The notes under the pieces were generated by a model. That model was not told the origin of the DNA, searched no databases, and saw only the letters and a list, made by a program, of their open reading frames with translations. From NCBI GenBank assembly GCA_964017045.1, contig OZ024806.1:27249503-27313502 (forward strand): a stretch of DNA of 64,000 nucleotides. Reading direction: 5' to 3'. Each line of letters starts with the position of its first letter. Position 1 is the first letter of the stretch. This DNA comes from Omphiscola glabra. Lineage: Eukaryota; Mollusca; Gastropoda; Lymnaeidae. Shown piece by piece: positions 22,642 to 34,204 of the stretch. The position numbers and the translations under genes are program-made.

Positions 22642-25600
22642 GTCAGTATCTAAAGTTAAGATTTTTGCGGGGTATATATTCTTAGAAAAATAATTCAGAT
22701 TGCCGGAGCAATTTCTTCATTATAAAGAAAGTTTTAGTCGTTTATGTGGTAAACATTGATTATGTCAATACCGAACGGTCACGTAAAGTACTTATAAAGG
22801 CTTGAACATAAACACCTATAGGTTTAAAATAATTAAAATTATTATTATATTAATTTATTAAAAAAAAATATATATATACATTATCATTAAGTGCATTTAA
22901 CATTTTTAAAAAAATCCTATAACTTTCAATGTAATAAAGATGAATGTAAAGACAAATAGGGAAATTTAATTTAGTTTTCGTTTCGTTATTGCATTTGGTT
23001 GGGGGGGGTGCCTCTATTTTGTCTATAGGTGCATTTTTTAAATACTATTTTTTTACAATCTGAATAATTTTCCGAAATAAGATATCTCTAGAAACTCATT
23101 TCTTTTAAAACCACATAAAAATATATCCCTAAATGTAATATCATATGATGAATTACTCGACACCATTAAGCTAAACATTTTTAAGGTATTAAAGTAGTAT
23201 TATTCGACTCAAGAGTGCATGTGTATACATATAGGAGAAAACAAGGTACACAGTTTGTAAGATGAGTGCATTATTCATGTCTGAATTTTTCATGCACACC
23301 TGAAATGTTTAAGTCGCATGACTGGACGCATTTTTTGGCTAAGCCTTAGCTGCATACGAATTTTTTAAAATGAATTCATAAGTACGGCACAGGATAACAA
23401 AGTGGATTTAGCAAAATTCATTGTTTTATGTGACACATGCTATTTTGTGTGAGCTGGCTGTTATTTACATCGAACCGTGTATTGTGTCTCTATGGATCGA
23501 ACATATCTAATTACTGGTTAGTCAAATGTCTCTGTGTATAATAATGAACTCGTCTCACAACCTTTGCACTTTGTGTCTCCTCTATACATACACATAAAAT
23601 AAAGTTCTTACCGCTGTTATGTGAAGTGAGTCTTTGTATCATGGAGATCTTAAAACACTCGTGTAACATGTCTCTCTGCCTACCATTTGTTTTACTGGTG
23701 ATGTTTGTCATACATCTTACTTCTGCTGTTATGGGCCTCTTTGTGTACCATGTCTTGCCACTGTCTTCGTATGTGTCACGATGTCTTCAACACGTCTCGA
23801 TAATGTTGCACAATTTCTCTCTTCGTGGGATGAAGGTCGCACAGCTATCGCACGAAATTGAAGAGAAAAATGAGGAGATCGCATCACTTCAAAGCTCGCT
23901 GAAGGCCGTGGAAGATAAAGAGAGGCACATCGCCGAACTGGAAGCGAGGATACAGGAGCTGGAGAGACAGATTAATGAAGAAAGAGAACCTGTAGTTAGA
24001 CTGCAAGAGGAACTGTCCAAGATGGACGAACGCTACACGGCCTTAAAGGTAGGTGTATGCATGCAGATGTAAGATATCGAGATTTAAAAAAAAGCACATA
24101 AAATCTATGTGAGGATATTAATTTTAAAAGGTTAGCTATTTATTTTATAGACATATGCTGGTTTATGTTAAACATTATGTCATGGGATAACCAGAAAGAC
24201 CTTGTATTTTTAGGAGTGTATTTATGTGTATAAGTTTGATTTGATGAGGAGAATTCCAATGGCAAACACTCACAATCATGCCGCTGTGAAGTATACATAT
24301 TTTTTGTAGACGCTAAGTAAGACAACCCTTTAAAAAATCCGGAGATAAGAACCTCTTTTGAGTTACGACCCATAAATCAATGAAACTTCCAGTCGCTACT
24401 GCGATGTTTTCAACAATGCTATAGCATCCATTTGTTCTTCGAGGGTAGTGACCTGAATTTGTTGATATAATTTCTCAATAAATTCATCAAAACTCATTAG
24501 CTGTTTTCATTTATTTTCATCTGTCGTAACTCTCAGATTGCACAGTTTTTTTTTCAACGACTTAATAGGTAAATGTGTAAGTGACGAGCTGTGTCTAAGC
24601 AATTATGTTTTTAATTAAATTAAATCAGATAATTTTGTAGGTCTAGACTTAGGAGATGTCAGTACAACATAATATATTTTACTGTTATTGTTATGTTTAT
24701 TAAGTTATATAATTTATTTATCAACATATGTGATCATGTTACGACCCTTCAGTGTCACGACTTGACTTTCTAGTTGCGAGCTACTGCTCTATATATTAAA
24801 ACATTTGATTGATTTAATGAATAGTTTTTTCTTATTGGCTTCAATAAAATACTCCATTCCTTGACCCTCCTTGACTATTCCTTCAGAATTTCTTGACCAA
24901 TCCTTGACCATTCCTTGACCATTCCTTGACAATTCCTTGACCATTCCTTGACAATTCCTTGACCATTCCTTGACAATTCATTGATCATTCCATGACCATT
25001 CCTTGACAATTCCTTGAACATTCCTTGACCATTCCTTGACCATTTCTTGACCATTCCTTGACCATTCCTTGACTATTCCATGACCATTCCTTGACCATTC
25101 CTTTACCATTCCTTGACCATTCCATGACCAGGTTGAATTTGCCGAGAAGGAAGAAAAGTTTGAAACTTACCTGCTGGACATGTACAAGAAAGGACTGGAG
25201 GCTGCTAGGTTTGAGAGGGAGGAGGAGGTGAGAAAAGTCCTTAAAGTGAATTGAGTTTCTTGCAGAGTTTTATAGTGACCGCTTAGTGTTTTGTTGATGG
25301 TTTTAGTGATGCTGTGGTGATGAATGCCGATTGCAGGAGTTTAGTTGACCTAAATGATGCGTACATTACCGTCGCCTATTATTACAAGCGTTGAGATTGA
25401 AATGACTTTTGTATAGTTGTTTATTTGCTTTTGAATGCTTTGAGGCCAATAGGTTTTGTCATGTATAGTCACATCGCATTACGCACTATCACTATTTTTA
25501 GACAATGCTATCTTAAAATATGGCTTCTAACAATGTATTATTGCATTTATATATATATCAATAACAATTTGTTTGCAAACTCTTTCGTAAAAAAAACTGT

Positions 25601-26516
25601 TATCACGTTTAACGCTCACATTAATGTAGAAACACCGAACAGCTGTTGACAGAATGGCCAAATGGAATATCAGGGTGCTTCATTTATGTCTCAAATGAGA
25701 TTGGTTAGACTGTACGCCCGGATGTTCTAGTAAAAGATTTCCGACAAACACTATCAAAACTAAACCTAACGTTGGAGTGTGATGCATTCATCTTACATTA
25801 TAAGAGTGGGGTACTAGAGTTGACTGTATTTCTGATGGTGAATTTCGGAACACTTCCAGCCATCGTAGTTTATTGTAGCTACTTGTGATTAGTGTAGTAG
25901 TTTGGTAAGCAAAGAAAGTCTTTTTCTTTATACCCAAAATAATAGCCAACAACGATGTGATTGTTGTATATTATAAACATATATATATTTTTTAAAGTAT
26001 TAGTGAGTTTGGGATTTATTATTAAACACTGTCATCTTCCTTTCCTATCCAGCATATGTTCTCTCATGCAGCCAATAAGGCTTCATTATCTCCATAACAT
26101 GACCCACATTAAACCGATATATATTTTTGTCTCTACTCTCTAACCAGCTGGAAATGTTGGCCAAGAACAGCAAGTCACGCGTCACCGTGGGCGAGCTGAC
26201 CCGGAAGTTGTCCAGGACGGAAATGGAGCTCGCCAAATGGCAAGGGCTCAGGCTGGGGGAATCTTACTTCAACGCAGAAATACCGAGATCCGAAGTTGAC
26301 GTAACTCTTGGCTTCATCCGGGACTCGTTTCTTCACTTCTTAAGCGACAACTCGGAGAATCACGAGCATCTGCGGGCCATTTTGAAAATCTTCAAGTACT
26401 CGGACGCGCAGCTCGGACTAATCTGGAAAGGTCTGGAAAATTTTAAGAACATTGACAGGAAGAAAGTCATGGATAAGATTGAGGTTCCCAAAAATGGAAA
26501 GAAAGCCAAAAAGTAA
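21265..26516 (+). CDS. Coiled-coil protein with possible GRIP-like C-terminus, four coding exons
   Basis: Exons 21265-22641, 23836-24048, 25132-25227 and 26148-26516 join in phase 0 (459+71+32+122 = 684 aa plus TAA). Donors are gtcagt, gtaggt, gtgaga; acceptors are atgaag, gaccag, aaccag. Residues 1-459 are polar and probably disordered, with serine/acidic patches and two cysteine pairs (LCPNCGHEN about 210-218 and CRCG about 280) that could bind a metal. Exons 2-3 form a clear coiled coil (LSHEIEEKNEEIASLQ; RIQELERQINEE). The last exon has RTEMELAKWQGLRLGES, then VDVTLGFIRDSFLHFLS and HLRAILKIFKYSDAQ, resembling the helical GRIP domain of Golgi tethers, and a basic lysine tail. I do not recognise the gene; a quick-to-court-type or golgin-like protein is possible. 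ATG at 21265 is the first in frame. Confidence 0.8.
22642..23640 (+). other. First intron of the coiled-coil gene
   Basis: AT-rich intron with a G-run near 23,000. No other gene or transposon is seen. Confidence 0.6.
23641..23835 (+). CDS. Possible alternative first exon with a membrane segment
   Basis: An ATG at 23641 opens 65 codons that read in frame straight into coding exon 2. They contain a long hydrophobic stretch (LCLPFVLLVMFVIHLTSAV, then MGLFVYHVLPL) that would form a transmembrane helix or signal anchor. If used, it would give a protein of about 290 aa: membrane anchor, coiled coil, GRIP-like end. It may equally be intron that happens to be open; the open length is modest. Confidence 0.3.
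23836..24048 (+). CDS. Coiled-coil gene, coding exon 2
   Basis: 71 codons, VAQLSHEIEEKNEE to DERYTALK, heptad-rich. The donor is AAG|gtaggt. The acceptor is taken as gatgaag|GTC; an acceptor three codons downstream (gcacag|CTA) is an in-phase alternative. Confidence 0.8.
24860..25131. repeat. 11-bp CATTCCTTGAC minisatellite ending at a splice acceptor
   Basis: About 23 units of CATTCCTTGAC, with occasional AATTCCTTGAC or CATTCCATGAC variants. The last unit, CATTCCATGAC, runs directly into CAG and the exon start GTTGAATTTGCC. The repeat therefore supplies the whole polypyrimidine tract of coding exon 3. Confidence 0.88.
25132..25227 (+). CDS. Coiled-coil gene, coding exon 3
   Basis: 32 codons, VEFAEKEEKFETYLLDM to FEREEE, flanked by gaccag and gtgaga. 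The acceptor is supplied by the last unit of the intronic 11-bp array. Confidence 0.8.
25228..26147 (+). other. Third intron of the coiled-coil gene
   Basis: AT-rich, no separate feature seen. Confidence 0.6.
26148..26516 (+). CDS. Coiled-coil gene, coding exon 4 (C-terminus)
   Basis: 122 codons and TAA. The acceptor is ctctaaccag. It encodes the GRIP-like helical segment and a lysine-rich tail ending GKKAKK. Confidence 0.85.
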   Translation: MEMLAKNSKSRVTVGELTRKLSRTEMELAKWQGLRLGESYFNAEIPRSEVDVTLGFIRDSFLHFLSDNSENHEHLRAILKIFKYSDAQLGLIWKGLENFKNIDRKKVMDKIEVPKNGKKAKK

Positions 26517-26796
26517 AACTGGATATAATTGGTTTGGGGTAAAACGAAATAGAAGAGAAGGTAGAACAATGCAGCTACTGATATAAGCAATATTCAGTAA
26601 TGTAATAACATTCGGAAGTGCATTTAAGGAGTGCTAGAAACAACACACTGGTTGGTTTTAAGAGTATTTATCAATTACGTCATGAATAATTTTATTATTA
26701 TTATTATTATTTTTTTTGTAAAGGGAACTGTATGGATGTGCCTTGCTTACCACGTGACTATTTAGTTTCTTGAAATGTGTAATGGTAAAATCGTGC

Positions 26797-26802
26797 AATA
26801 AA
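26797..26802 (+). terminator. Polyadenylation signal of the coiled-coil gene
   Basis: AATAAA 280 bp after the stop codon, the first canonical signal on the plus strand downstream of the gene. Confidence 0.5.
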
Positions 26803-29343
26803 TAGATGTATCTGATTGTTCTATAAATACATTTTGTACATTTGTTTTTCTTGTGTTAAAGTTGGTAAAAATTTCGACTGTTTTGCCACTAACCGTCGAA
26901 GGGAATCCTAACATTATTTCTAGTGAGGGGCGTCGATCCCCACCCCCCCCCCCCCCCGAGTAGTGGAAGCTAAACTCGTTCCCCCCTAGGCTTAATCAGT
27001 TTTGCATTGTATTGCCTATGGGTGGTACTTAATTCAAGAGTTTACTGGGAATTCTAGTAAAGCATTCATTTACAGTTACAAAATGTGTTCGAATATTTTT
27101 GTAATTTAACAAAAAAATATTGATAACGAACGGTTACAAGTGTGATAAGAGCTCAAAACATTTTCAATTTTTTTTTTAAAGAAAATCTAATTATAAAATT
27201 AAACGATTGTTAAAAATAATAATAATAATTCATTAAACTTATGATAATTATTTTAGTTTTAAGTTTTAACAAATCAAATTTAATTGTATCAAACTTTGGG
27301 ATTGGAGTACAATCTCCGGCATATCCAATTGTGTCATATCTATAAAAAAAATATTTTTGCCAACTGGAGAAATTTAAATCATCGCGGGTTGGGATTTTAT
27401 TCCCCCCCACCCCCAACCCCACCCCCCACCAACAAAAAAAAGAAGAAAAGAAAAAAAAAACAGGAAAAAAAAACGATTAAAAATTCAGAGAAACAAAAAA
27501 TACGAATACAGGAAGAGGCTTCTTCGTCTCCACCTGTGTAGACGCCCCTGCTCCCAGTTATGTATAACACAGTGTTGAGCCTTCGATACTTTCGACCTCC
27601 TTATAACGTCACCGACTAGGTCAAATTCGCTTGGTTACAATAAGGTCATTTCCCTAAGTTGTAAGGATATTAAGTTTATCATGTTCTTATTTTTAACATA
27701 TTCCACTCAGTTAATAAAATACATTATTTGCCCTTTGAATCTCTACCTAAACGTTATTTTCTTCTTCTAATGAACTATAACCCAGGGTCCCAGTCTCGTA
27801 GGTAAGGTATATATTGTAAAGTTGTTTTGTTCAAGTATAAATACAAACCTAGGTTATGTTTTCTTAAAATGTCTTAAATAATATGTATAATACAGACTAT
27901 AAGTAGCGGGCCTTACTATTAGCTTGGGCTCCGGCCTAAACACTACAATAAAATGTAAGTAAATTGTTAGCCCTAGTACTAGTAGAATTAGCGAGTCTAG
28001 CCTATACAATGGTCTGTTTATTTTAAATATATACATTACTATATTTATAATACTTTAATATCTTATTGCAATAGTGTAACTGATTTGAGTAATGATCCAT
28101 TTTAAACACTATGTCAGATATTTAAGTGTTTAGCAACCCACATGCACGTTGTGTTTTCTTTAAATTCATTGTATATATATTTGTAAAAAAATTAAATGTG
28201 TAAAAATGAAAGAGGCCGCACAGTAGCATCAAAAAGTGTGCATGCGGCTTGGTTTTAGGGCCCTCTAACTGGACTAAGACTTCAACAAGAAATATTTTCT
28301 TCTGTACCGTGAATTATTACTATTTGTTCGTGCAGTTATTTGTAATTTTATTTTGGACAATTTTTTTTTTTATATAATACATTTTTTTTCCCATCAGTTA
28401 GAACATTTATTTACTAACATTTTTGTGTGCAGTTATTTCATATCATAATTGAGTTCCAAAATTTGAAAAATGTCAAAGTATCATTCTGTTTCTCACCATT
28501 ATTGTATAATCTCTTTACATGACATTACGATTTACTAATAAATCTGTGAAAATATTGAATTAATTTGTTTTACTTCTTTTTTTTAAATATACATTTTTAG
28601 TAACTTAAAGATCTAAGCTACAAATTGTTTGAGATGCTTCGTTGGCGGGAAGTTACGACAAGAAGCTATGTCTTTACGATACAAGGGGGCAGGGGAGTGG
28701 AGGGGTGTGAAAAATAAACTTTAAAGAGGTTAAAAAAGAAGAGAAATAAATAAAAAAAAGTGAAAGAAATTAACTTTATAATTTACTGTACATTTACCAA
28801 ACAAAAAAAAACAAGAATACAAAAAAATAAGAAGAAAATGTTCAGTCCATTGCATTTAAAGTCATTTATATATTCGATGTTAAATGGGACGTACCGTCAT
28901 CTGTCACCGACACCTTTGTCCACTGCTTACTCTCTGAAGCGTCACCAAGTACCAAAGACGAACCACGCGCGTGATACAGCTCATGAGTGATGTGTTTTTA
29001 TTTCGCTGGTATTCATCCACTCTTTTTTTGGCAGCTCCTTTAACGAAGTCAATCGGTCTTTTCTTCTTCTGTATTTTGAGGGCCCACGATCAATGAATTG
29101 ATCATTCTGGCCCCTATGTTTCTAAAAAAAGCTAGGCTCACGGTTGTTTTTGTTACAGGTTCTTTTAAAGTTTTAATGCTGTAACGTAATATCTGATTTG
29201 GTTATACTACATGTAACACACTGTGAAATAAAAACTAATAGGTACCTTTTATCATACATATTGGTACTATTATTTTGATGTTTAGCTTTGTTTTAGACAG
29301 AATTTGATAAAAACATGCATCATTATTATTATTATTATAATGT
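26803..29343. other. AT-rich intergenic DNA
   Basis: No gene is visible. There are C-runs near 26,943 and 27,402-27,428 with following A-runs, and short ATT or AAT microsatellites. Confidence 0.55.
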
Positions 29344-29502
29344 AAAGGAAGACAAAGAGAAAGATGGGAAGATAATATCAAAGAATGGACTGGATTACAA
29401 CTAGGCGATGCTATGCGTACGGCAGAAGACCGAGAGGAATGGAGAAGAATAGTGTACATGTCATCTGTGGCGCCCCAACGGTCGAAGGACTACGGGACCT
29501 GA
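29344..29502 (+). mobile_element. Non-LTR retrotransposon fragment (C-terminal end of RT ORF)
   Basis: A 52-codon open stretch ends in tandem stops TGA TGA. It contains GRQRERWEDNIKEWTGL, RTAEDREEWRRIV and SSVAPQRS, the conserved C-terminal tail of a common family of metazoan non-LTR retrotransposon polyproteins. It is flanked by ATT and GAT microsatellite tracts, as expected of 5'-truncated LINE insertions. It is too short to name the clade. Confidence 0.75.
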
Positions 29503-29954
29503 TGATAATGATGATGATGAACTTTTTTTTTATCAAACAAAAAGCACAAGCTATATAGATGGGGTAGTAGTTCAGCCTCATCCAAGTCATTTCTTTAAAT
29601 GCTTGTTTATCTACAATGTTTTAAAAGGGCAATTGGATTGAAATCTGTTGAGTCGAATCAATATTATTTAGTTTTCTCTCGTATTGTTTAGGAAATAAGT
29701 GCATGAAATTTCATTTTCTTACTTACAGTTAGTAAAACAATGTTGTATTGAAAATCGTTGTTTCCCTTTTTTTTTTCCTTCTCTTTGTTTATGATTTGTA
29801 TCGCTAAAAAATTAGCACTGCAAAAATGAGCAAGAAAAGGCGGGGGACAACAATTGATAATACATATATATAATAAAATTTACAGTTGTCTCCCTTTTGT
29901 AAACATTGAACTAATTTTTTTTGTTTTCCATCTTTAATGTTCATTAGTGGAGTC

Positions 29955-30114
29955 AGTGGCGTAACAACGGCTTGGCATTGGGGCAGTTGCCAAGGGCGCC
30001 GGCCTGCGCCAGTTCAAAAGGGCGCCGCTAAGTCTCTAAATCTGAAACTTGTCAATTTATCAAGGGCGCCAAAAATAAACTAGCCAAGGGCGTCAAAACC
30101 CCAGTTACGCCCCT
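29955..30114. mobile_element. Non-autonomous hAT-like element
   Basis: Begins CAGTGGCGTAAC and ends GTTACGCCCCTT, imperfect terminal inverted repeats of the hAT MITE type. It is flanked by similar 8-mers (agtggagt and agtcgggt, 6 of 8). Internal GGGCGCC phrases recur; there is no coding potential. Confidence 0.55.
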
Positions 30115-30749
30115 TAGTCGGGTTCCAGAATAGGAAGAGCTATGTTTTGTGTTTTTTTCTATTTTTAAAATGAAGCTACATTAAAATAATTGTAGGGCTT
30201 CATATGAGGCTGGTAATGTATATTAGTTGAAATGACGTCATCACCACGTGTTTTCTTGATTGGACTGTATTCGCGTCTTGATAAAAAGGTTTTAATTTTA
30301 GATGAGACACTTCCGCAGTAATGTGAATATTTATTTTTTTTTGTTTCATTCACAAACAAATTTATGTTAATATTTATTTTTAATTGCCTCTTGATTTTAT
30401 TAAGACCTTGTTAAATTGTCTGATCAATATATATATTTATATATTTTAAAATTCTAACACGTTGTTAATAAAAAGAGTCGACAAACATACAAACATTGTC
30501 TCTTTTTTTTTAAGCGAATTACACTTTTAAATAAAAATTTTATTAAAAAAAAAATTAAGAAAAAATTAAATTATTTAATTAGTAATAATTGAGAACTCGC
30601 ATGGATACAGATTACAATGACGTACACATGAGATGTTTAAAAATAGAAAAGTATGCCCTTATTTTATGTGTTATCTGTAACAGTACTTTAAGCTCGTTAT
30701 TTCAAAAATTGATCAATTCAGTCAAAATGGTAGTACAGACCTGGGTAAA
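30115..30749. other. AT-rich intergenic DNA before the receptor cluster
   Basis: No gene or tandem array. Visible homology to the second receptor unit starts only near 30,750. Confidence 0.5.
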
Positions 30750-30842
30750 CTAGGGAGTAGCCCGTCCATTAGGTAAGATCAACATGAGAGGTTTAAGGCA
30801 CACGCGTTGTAACCATTCGAATTAGTTTGTTGAAACTTGCTA

Positions 30843-31078
30843 GCTGGGACTACACTGTGTCGTGGGCTGGGACTACATTGCGTCGTGTGCTGGGACTACA
30901 TTGCGTCGTGTGCTGGGACTACATTGCGTCGTGTGCTGGGACTACGTTGCGTCTTGTGCTGGGACAACATTGTGTAATGAGCTTGGACTCACTTATGTCA
31001 TGAGCTTGGACAACATTGTGACGTAATCTGGGACAACATTGTGTCGTAATCTGGGACAAAATAGTGTCGTGAGCTTTG
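30843..31078. repeat. 23-bp minisatellite upstream of receptor A
   Basis: About ten units of CTGGGACTACATTGCGTCGTGTG, becoming degenerate downstream (CTGGGACAACATTGTGTCGTAAT). It lies about 340 bp before the receptor A start codon. The equivalent place in unit 2 (about 45,318-45,341) has a single unit. Confidence 0.85.
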
Positions 31079-31414
31079 TGATATTAGACTAACTCAAATT
31101 TTAAAACGGAATGTACATGATAATTATAAAATGTAATGATTAACTTGATAACATTTATTTACTGTTTTAGACGTTCTTATTTTAATATGTGGGAGTTCCG
31201 AAACACTTTAAAAAAAAAATAAAACACAAGAAAAATTGTTTTTGTAAATTTTAGAGACAAAGCTAGATTTAGTGCCGATAATGATTTCTTCTACTTTAAA
31301 ATCATGATTTAAAATCAAATTATACATAAAAGTGTATTTACTGAATATGTTGGTGAAAATTATTTCGAATTCAATGATTTGTACAAATTACTTTTTTCAA
31401 CCACATCTTTGGAC

Positions 31415-32758
31415 ATGAATACGTCACATTGCACATTGGATTTTCTAAACACGTCCGACCCCAGGATTCTTTCAAATTTCAATTCCGTCTTGGCATTGTC
31501 AATCTTTTTTGCCATCATTGCCGTGATCACTTTTGTTACAAACTGCGGTTTAATTGTTGCAATGGTTTACGGCGACTTCGCGCAAAGCAGGGCGATAGTC
31601 GAAGCCAGCTCTATCAGCTCCAACAACAATAAAAACAGGATCACGCAGATTTTGATGACGTCATTAGCGGTTTCAGACGCATTCGTCGGGATGCTCGTTA
31701 TGCCATTGGCTGTCGTAGAAACGATCAACAACGGAGTGTGGACCCTCGGCGAGCACTGGTGCACCGCACGCGTCGTGATCGGGGTTATCCTTTGCGCGGT
31801 GTCCATCTATCACGTAATGTGCATGGCCGTCGATCGGTACTTGGCGGTCTGCAAGCCCCTCCTGTACCGACGAATGAGCTCAAACACCGGGCACGTCATG
31901 GCTTCTCTGTGTTGGGTGGTCCCAACGATTTTGATACTGTTAAATCACGTGATCGGCTGGCAGTACGCATGCGTCGTTGACGGTGTACAGTATGCAAGTC
32001 CCAACAACGTCTGCGTTAACGTGTATAACAAGACAGCCTTTTGCGTCAACATTATCCTCTACTTCTTCATACCTTTCGCAGCCATACTCATACTCTATTT
32101 TCAAGTTCTAAAGGAAATTTTTATGTTCAACCAACGAAAGTCAAAGCGATTAGAATTAGGTAGACAAGAAGCTAAAGACAAGAGCCAAAAAGCTAACTTT
32201 AAAGCAAAATATTTCAAGTCGGCAAAACAGAAACTTTTCAAAACCGGTGAATTTTTAAGAGGGAAATTTCATAACGGATCATTTTCTCTGACCAGTCCCA
32301 GCGCTAATGAGGAACAAACATCGATCACAGTAATCAGTTTTAAGGTGATTGGCGCATCACCTGATCTTGGACCTGAAATGACGTCACCTGGACAATGTTC
32401 GGGGGTAGATCCGTCACAGAAAGGAAACAATAGCACCCGTTTTTTCAAGGGCATGCCGGGAAAGGAAGGTACGAAAATTACGGATGGAAACCCCAATGTG
32501 AAGGCGATCCGCACTATTGGTTTTGTCGTGGCCTGTTTCACGGTCTGCTGGCTGCCATTTTGTTTATCTTCCGCTGCAATTATTTTCAGTGGCGTGTCCG
32601 TGCCAGCTTGGCTAAGGCTGGGGATCAGCTGGCTGTGCTACATCAACTCAACCATCAACCCTTTCCTGTTCTGCTGTAGCAGGTCTGTCCGCAGGTCGGT
32701 CGGGCAGCTGTTTACGGTATGCATAAAAGAACGAGAGGACTCCCAGGCAACTTTCTAA
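31415..32758 (+). CDS. Receptor A: class A GPCR, amine-receptor-like, single exon
   Basis: A seven-helix rhodopsin-class receptor of 447 aa from the ATG at 31415; the frame is open further upstream without another ATG. Landmarks: N-glycosylation sites NTS near the start, N43 (1.50), LAVSD with D88 (2.50), C116 (3.25), DRY at 140-142, TM4 around W167, P220 (5.50), CWLPF in TM6 (378-382), WLCYINSTINPFLF in TM7 (7.40, 7.43 and NPxxF in place of NPxxY), and a CC pair before helix 8. The third intracellular loop is about 130 residues, basic at its start. Position 3.32, the amine-binding Asp of monoamine receptors, is Gly123 here, so the ligand is not obviously an amine. It would act at the plasma membrane through G proteins. 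Its duplicate at 45.8-47.0 kb is broken. Confidence 0.88.
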   Translation: MNTSHCTLDFLNTSDPRILSNFNSVLALSIFFAIIAVITFVTNCGLIVAMVYGDFAQSRAIVEASSISSNNNKNRITQILMTSLAVSDAFVGMLVMPLAVVETINNGVWTLGEHWCTARVVIGVILCAVSIYHVMCMAVDRYLAVCKPLLYRRMSSNTGHVMASLCWVVPTILILLNHVIGWQYACVVDGVQYASPNNVCVNVYNKTAFCVNIILYFFIPFAAILILYFQVLKEIFMFNQRKSKRLELGRQEAKDKSQKANFKAKYFKSAKQKLFKTGEFLRGKFHNGSFSLTSPSANEEQTSITVISFKVIGASPDLGPEMTSPGQCSGVDPSQKGNNSTRFFKGMPGKEGTKITDGNPNVKAIRTIGFVVACFTVCWLPFCLSSAAIIFSGVSVPAWLRLGISWLCYINSTINPFLFCCSRSVRRSVGQLFTVCIKEREDSQATF

Positions 32759-34204
32759 GTCACATGTAAGAAAAAAGTGACAGATGTATCAAAAGATTGC
32801 TTGAACCCTGTGTAAATTAGTAAAACGATCTGTCAGACAGCTGCTTAAGCCGGGTGTAGGATAGATACCGTGACGTAAAACTTATCATCTCTAATAATCC
32901 TGTCAATTTTCCACGTGCCTGCTCAGTGTGGAAATTACGTTTTCACAACGTCACAATACGTTTAAACGAAGGTTCATAGAATCATCAGATACAAGCCTTG
33001 CGCATCTCGGCTCTAACAGTGTTCGACATTTCTTGTAGCACAACGTAAACAAGTGCAAATAATGACATAAAATAAACACATCGTATTACGAAACACCAAA
33101 ACAGACACTTGTTGAAACGTGTGCGTCTCGTACAAAAGAAAAGCGTTTTAAAAATCAATATAAACAAGTTTAAAAAAAAAAAAAAAGAAATATTGCCATA
33201 TCAGTTACCTTGGTTACAGACTCGAATGCTATCAGAAGTGAAGAACCCTTTATTTTTTTGTTGGTATCGATCAATCTAAAAGCAACTTCAGAATGTGTGT
33301 GCTCAGACTGCAAACATTTATCCATTAGCACTGGCCTCAATCTGACTTGTGATGACTTTGATGCAAGAGTCACCTGAACGGCTTTTAAACAAAAAACGAA
33401 TCGTTCAGCTCTATTATACAAATTTACCATAAGCTTCGTTACCATGGTAACCTTCTGTCTTTTAATTTTTAAAAAAAAATTTTTTGTGTTTTTTTTTTTG
33501 GGGTGATTTTTTGTTTTGTTTTGTTTGTTTGTTTTTTTTAAGCGTAAACATTTTTTAAAATAATCTATGAAAAAAGACCTGCGCTGATTTCATCAATGTA
33601 TTGGTAGAATCAGTTGTTTTATTTTACTGGATGTGACTTTGTGTGATAATTGAGTGTATATATGATATGCGTTTGTGGCCCTGATTTACTTTAGTTGTGT
33701 TCTCGCTAGTGATCAGCAGATTTCCGACAGCTATTCTATAAATAAAAGCTTACTTGTAGAGGGTGTTTAAAATATGCTCATCAAAAGGGTGTAATTCTTT
33801 CATATGTTGCATGGTTATTTCAGTTTTTGACAAAGTTGTCCACCCGAATTCGTAAAGTCGTGCTGCACGTGTGTTAGAAAAGCGTAATATTTGATGGAAA
33901 TTCAATGTGTTTAGCTTTTTATAACAAATAGTTTTTTTATTGCTTTTTTAGCAAAACAGTTTCTGATTGTTCCTTTAGCAATTTCATGTTAGAATATCAA
34001 GAAGGATGTAAATATTTATAAAATTATGTTCTTTTTTTTTTTACATTTCTGAGTTATTCTATAAGGAAAGAAATAAATGATTTGTAGAAATAACAAATTA
34101 AGAAAAAATGAAATTCGTATCAAATCATGTCCAGAATATAACTGTGACAAAAACAACTCCAAACTGTATACTTTAATTTGTGTAAAGAATATTTTTGTTA
34201 TACA
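32759..34204. other. Intergenic region between receptors A and B
   Basis: Begins with short repeats of a GTGACAGAT..CTGCTTAAGCC phrase, which are better preserved after A' at 46,980-47,170. The rest is AT-rich, with a long A-run near 33,171 and T-runs near 33,470-33,540. It is homologous in part to 46,980-48,270. Confidence 0.55.
33071..33076 (+). terminator. Candidate polyadenylation signal of receptor A
   Basis: AATAAA 313 bp after the stop codon; the first canonical hexamer downstream. Confidence 0.3.

Noticed and set aside
31379..31414. Upstream non-ATG starts for the receptors (TTG codons at 31,379, 34,178 and 48,259) and GTG at 21,256 for the coiled-coil gene
   Set aside because: Nuclear eukaryotic genes use ATG. 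The ATGs at 31,415, 34,205, 48,274 and 21,265 give sensible N-termini, with receptor glycosylation sites right after them.
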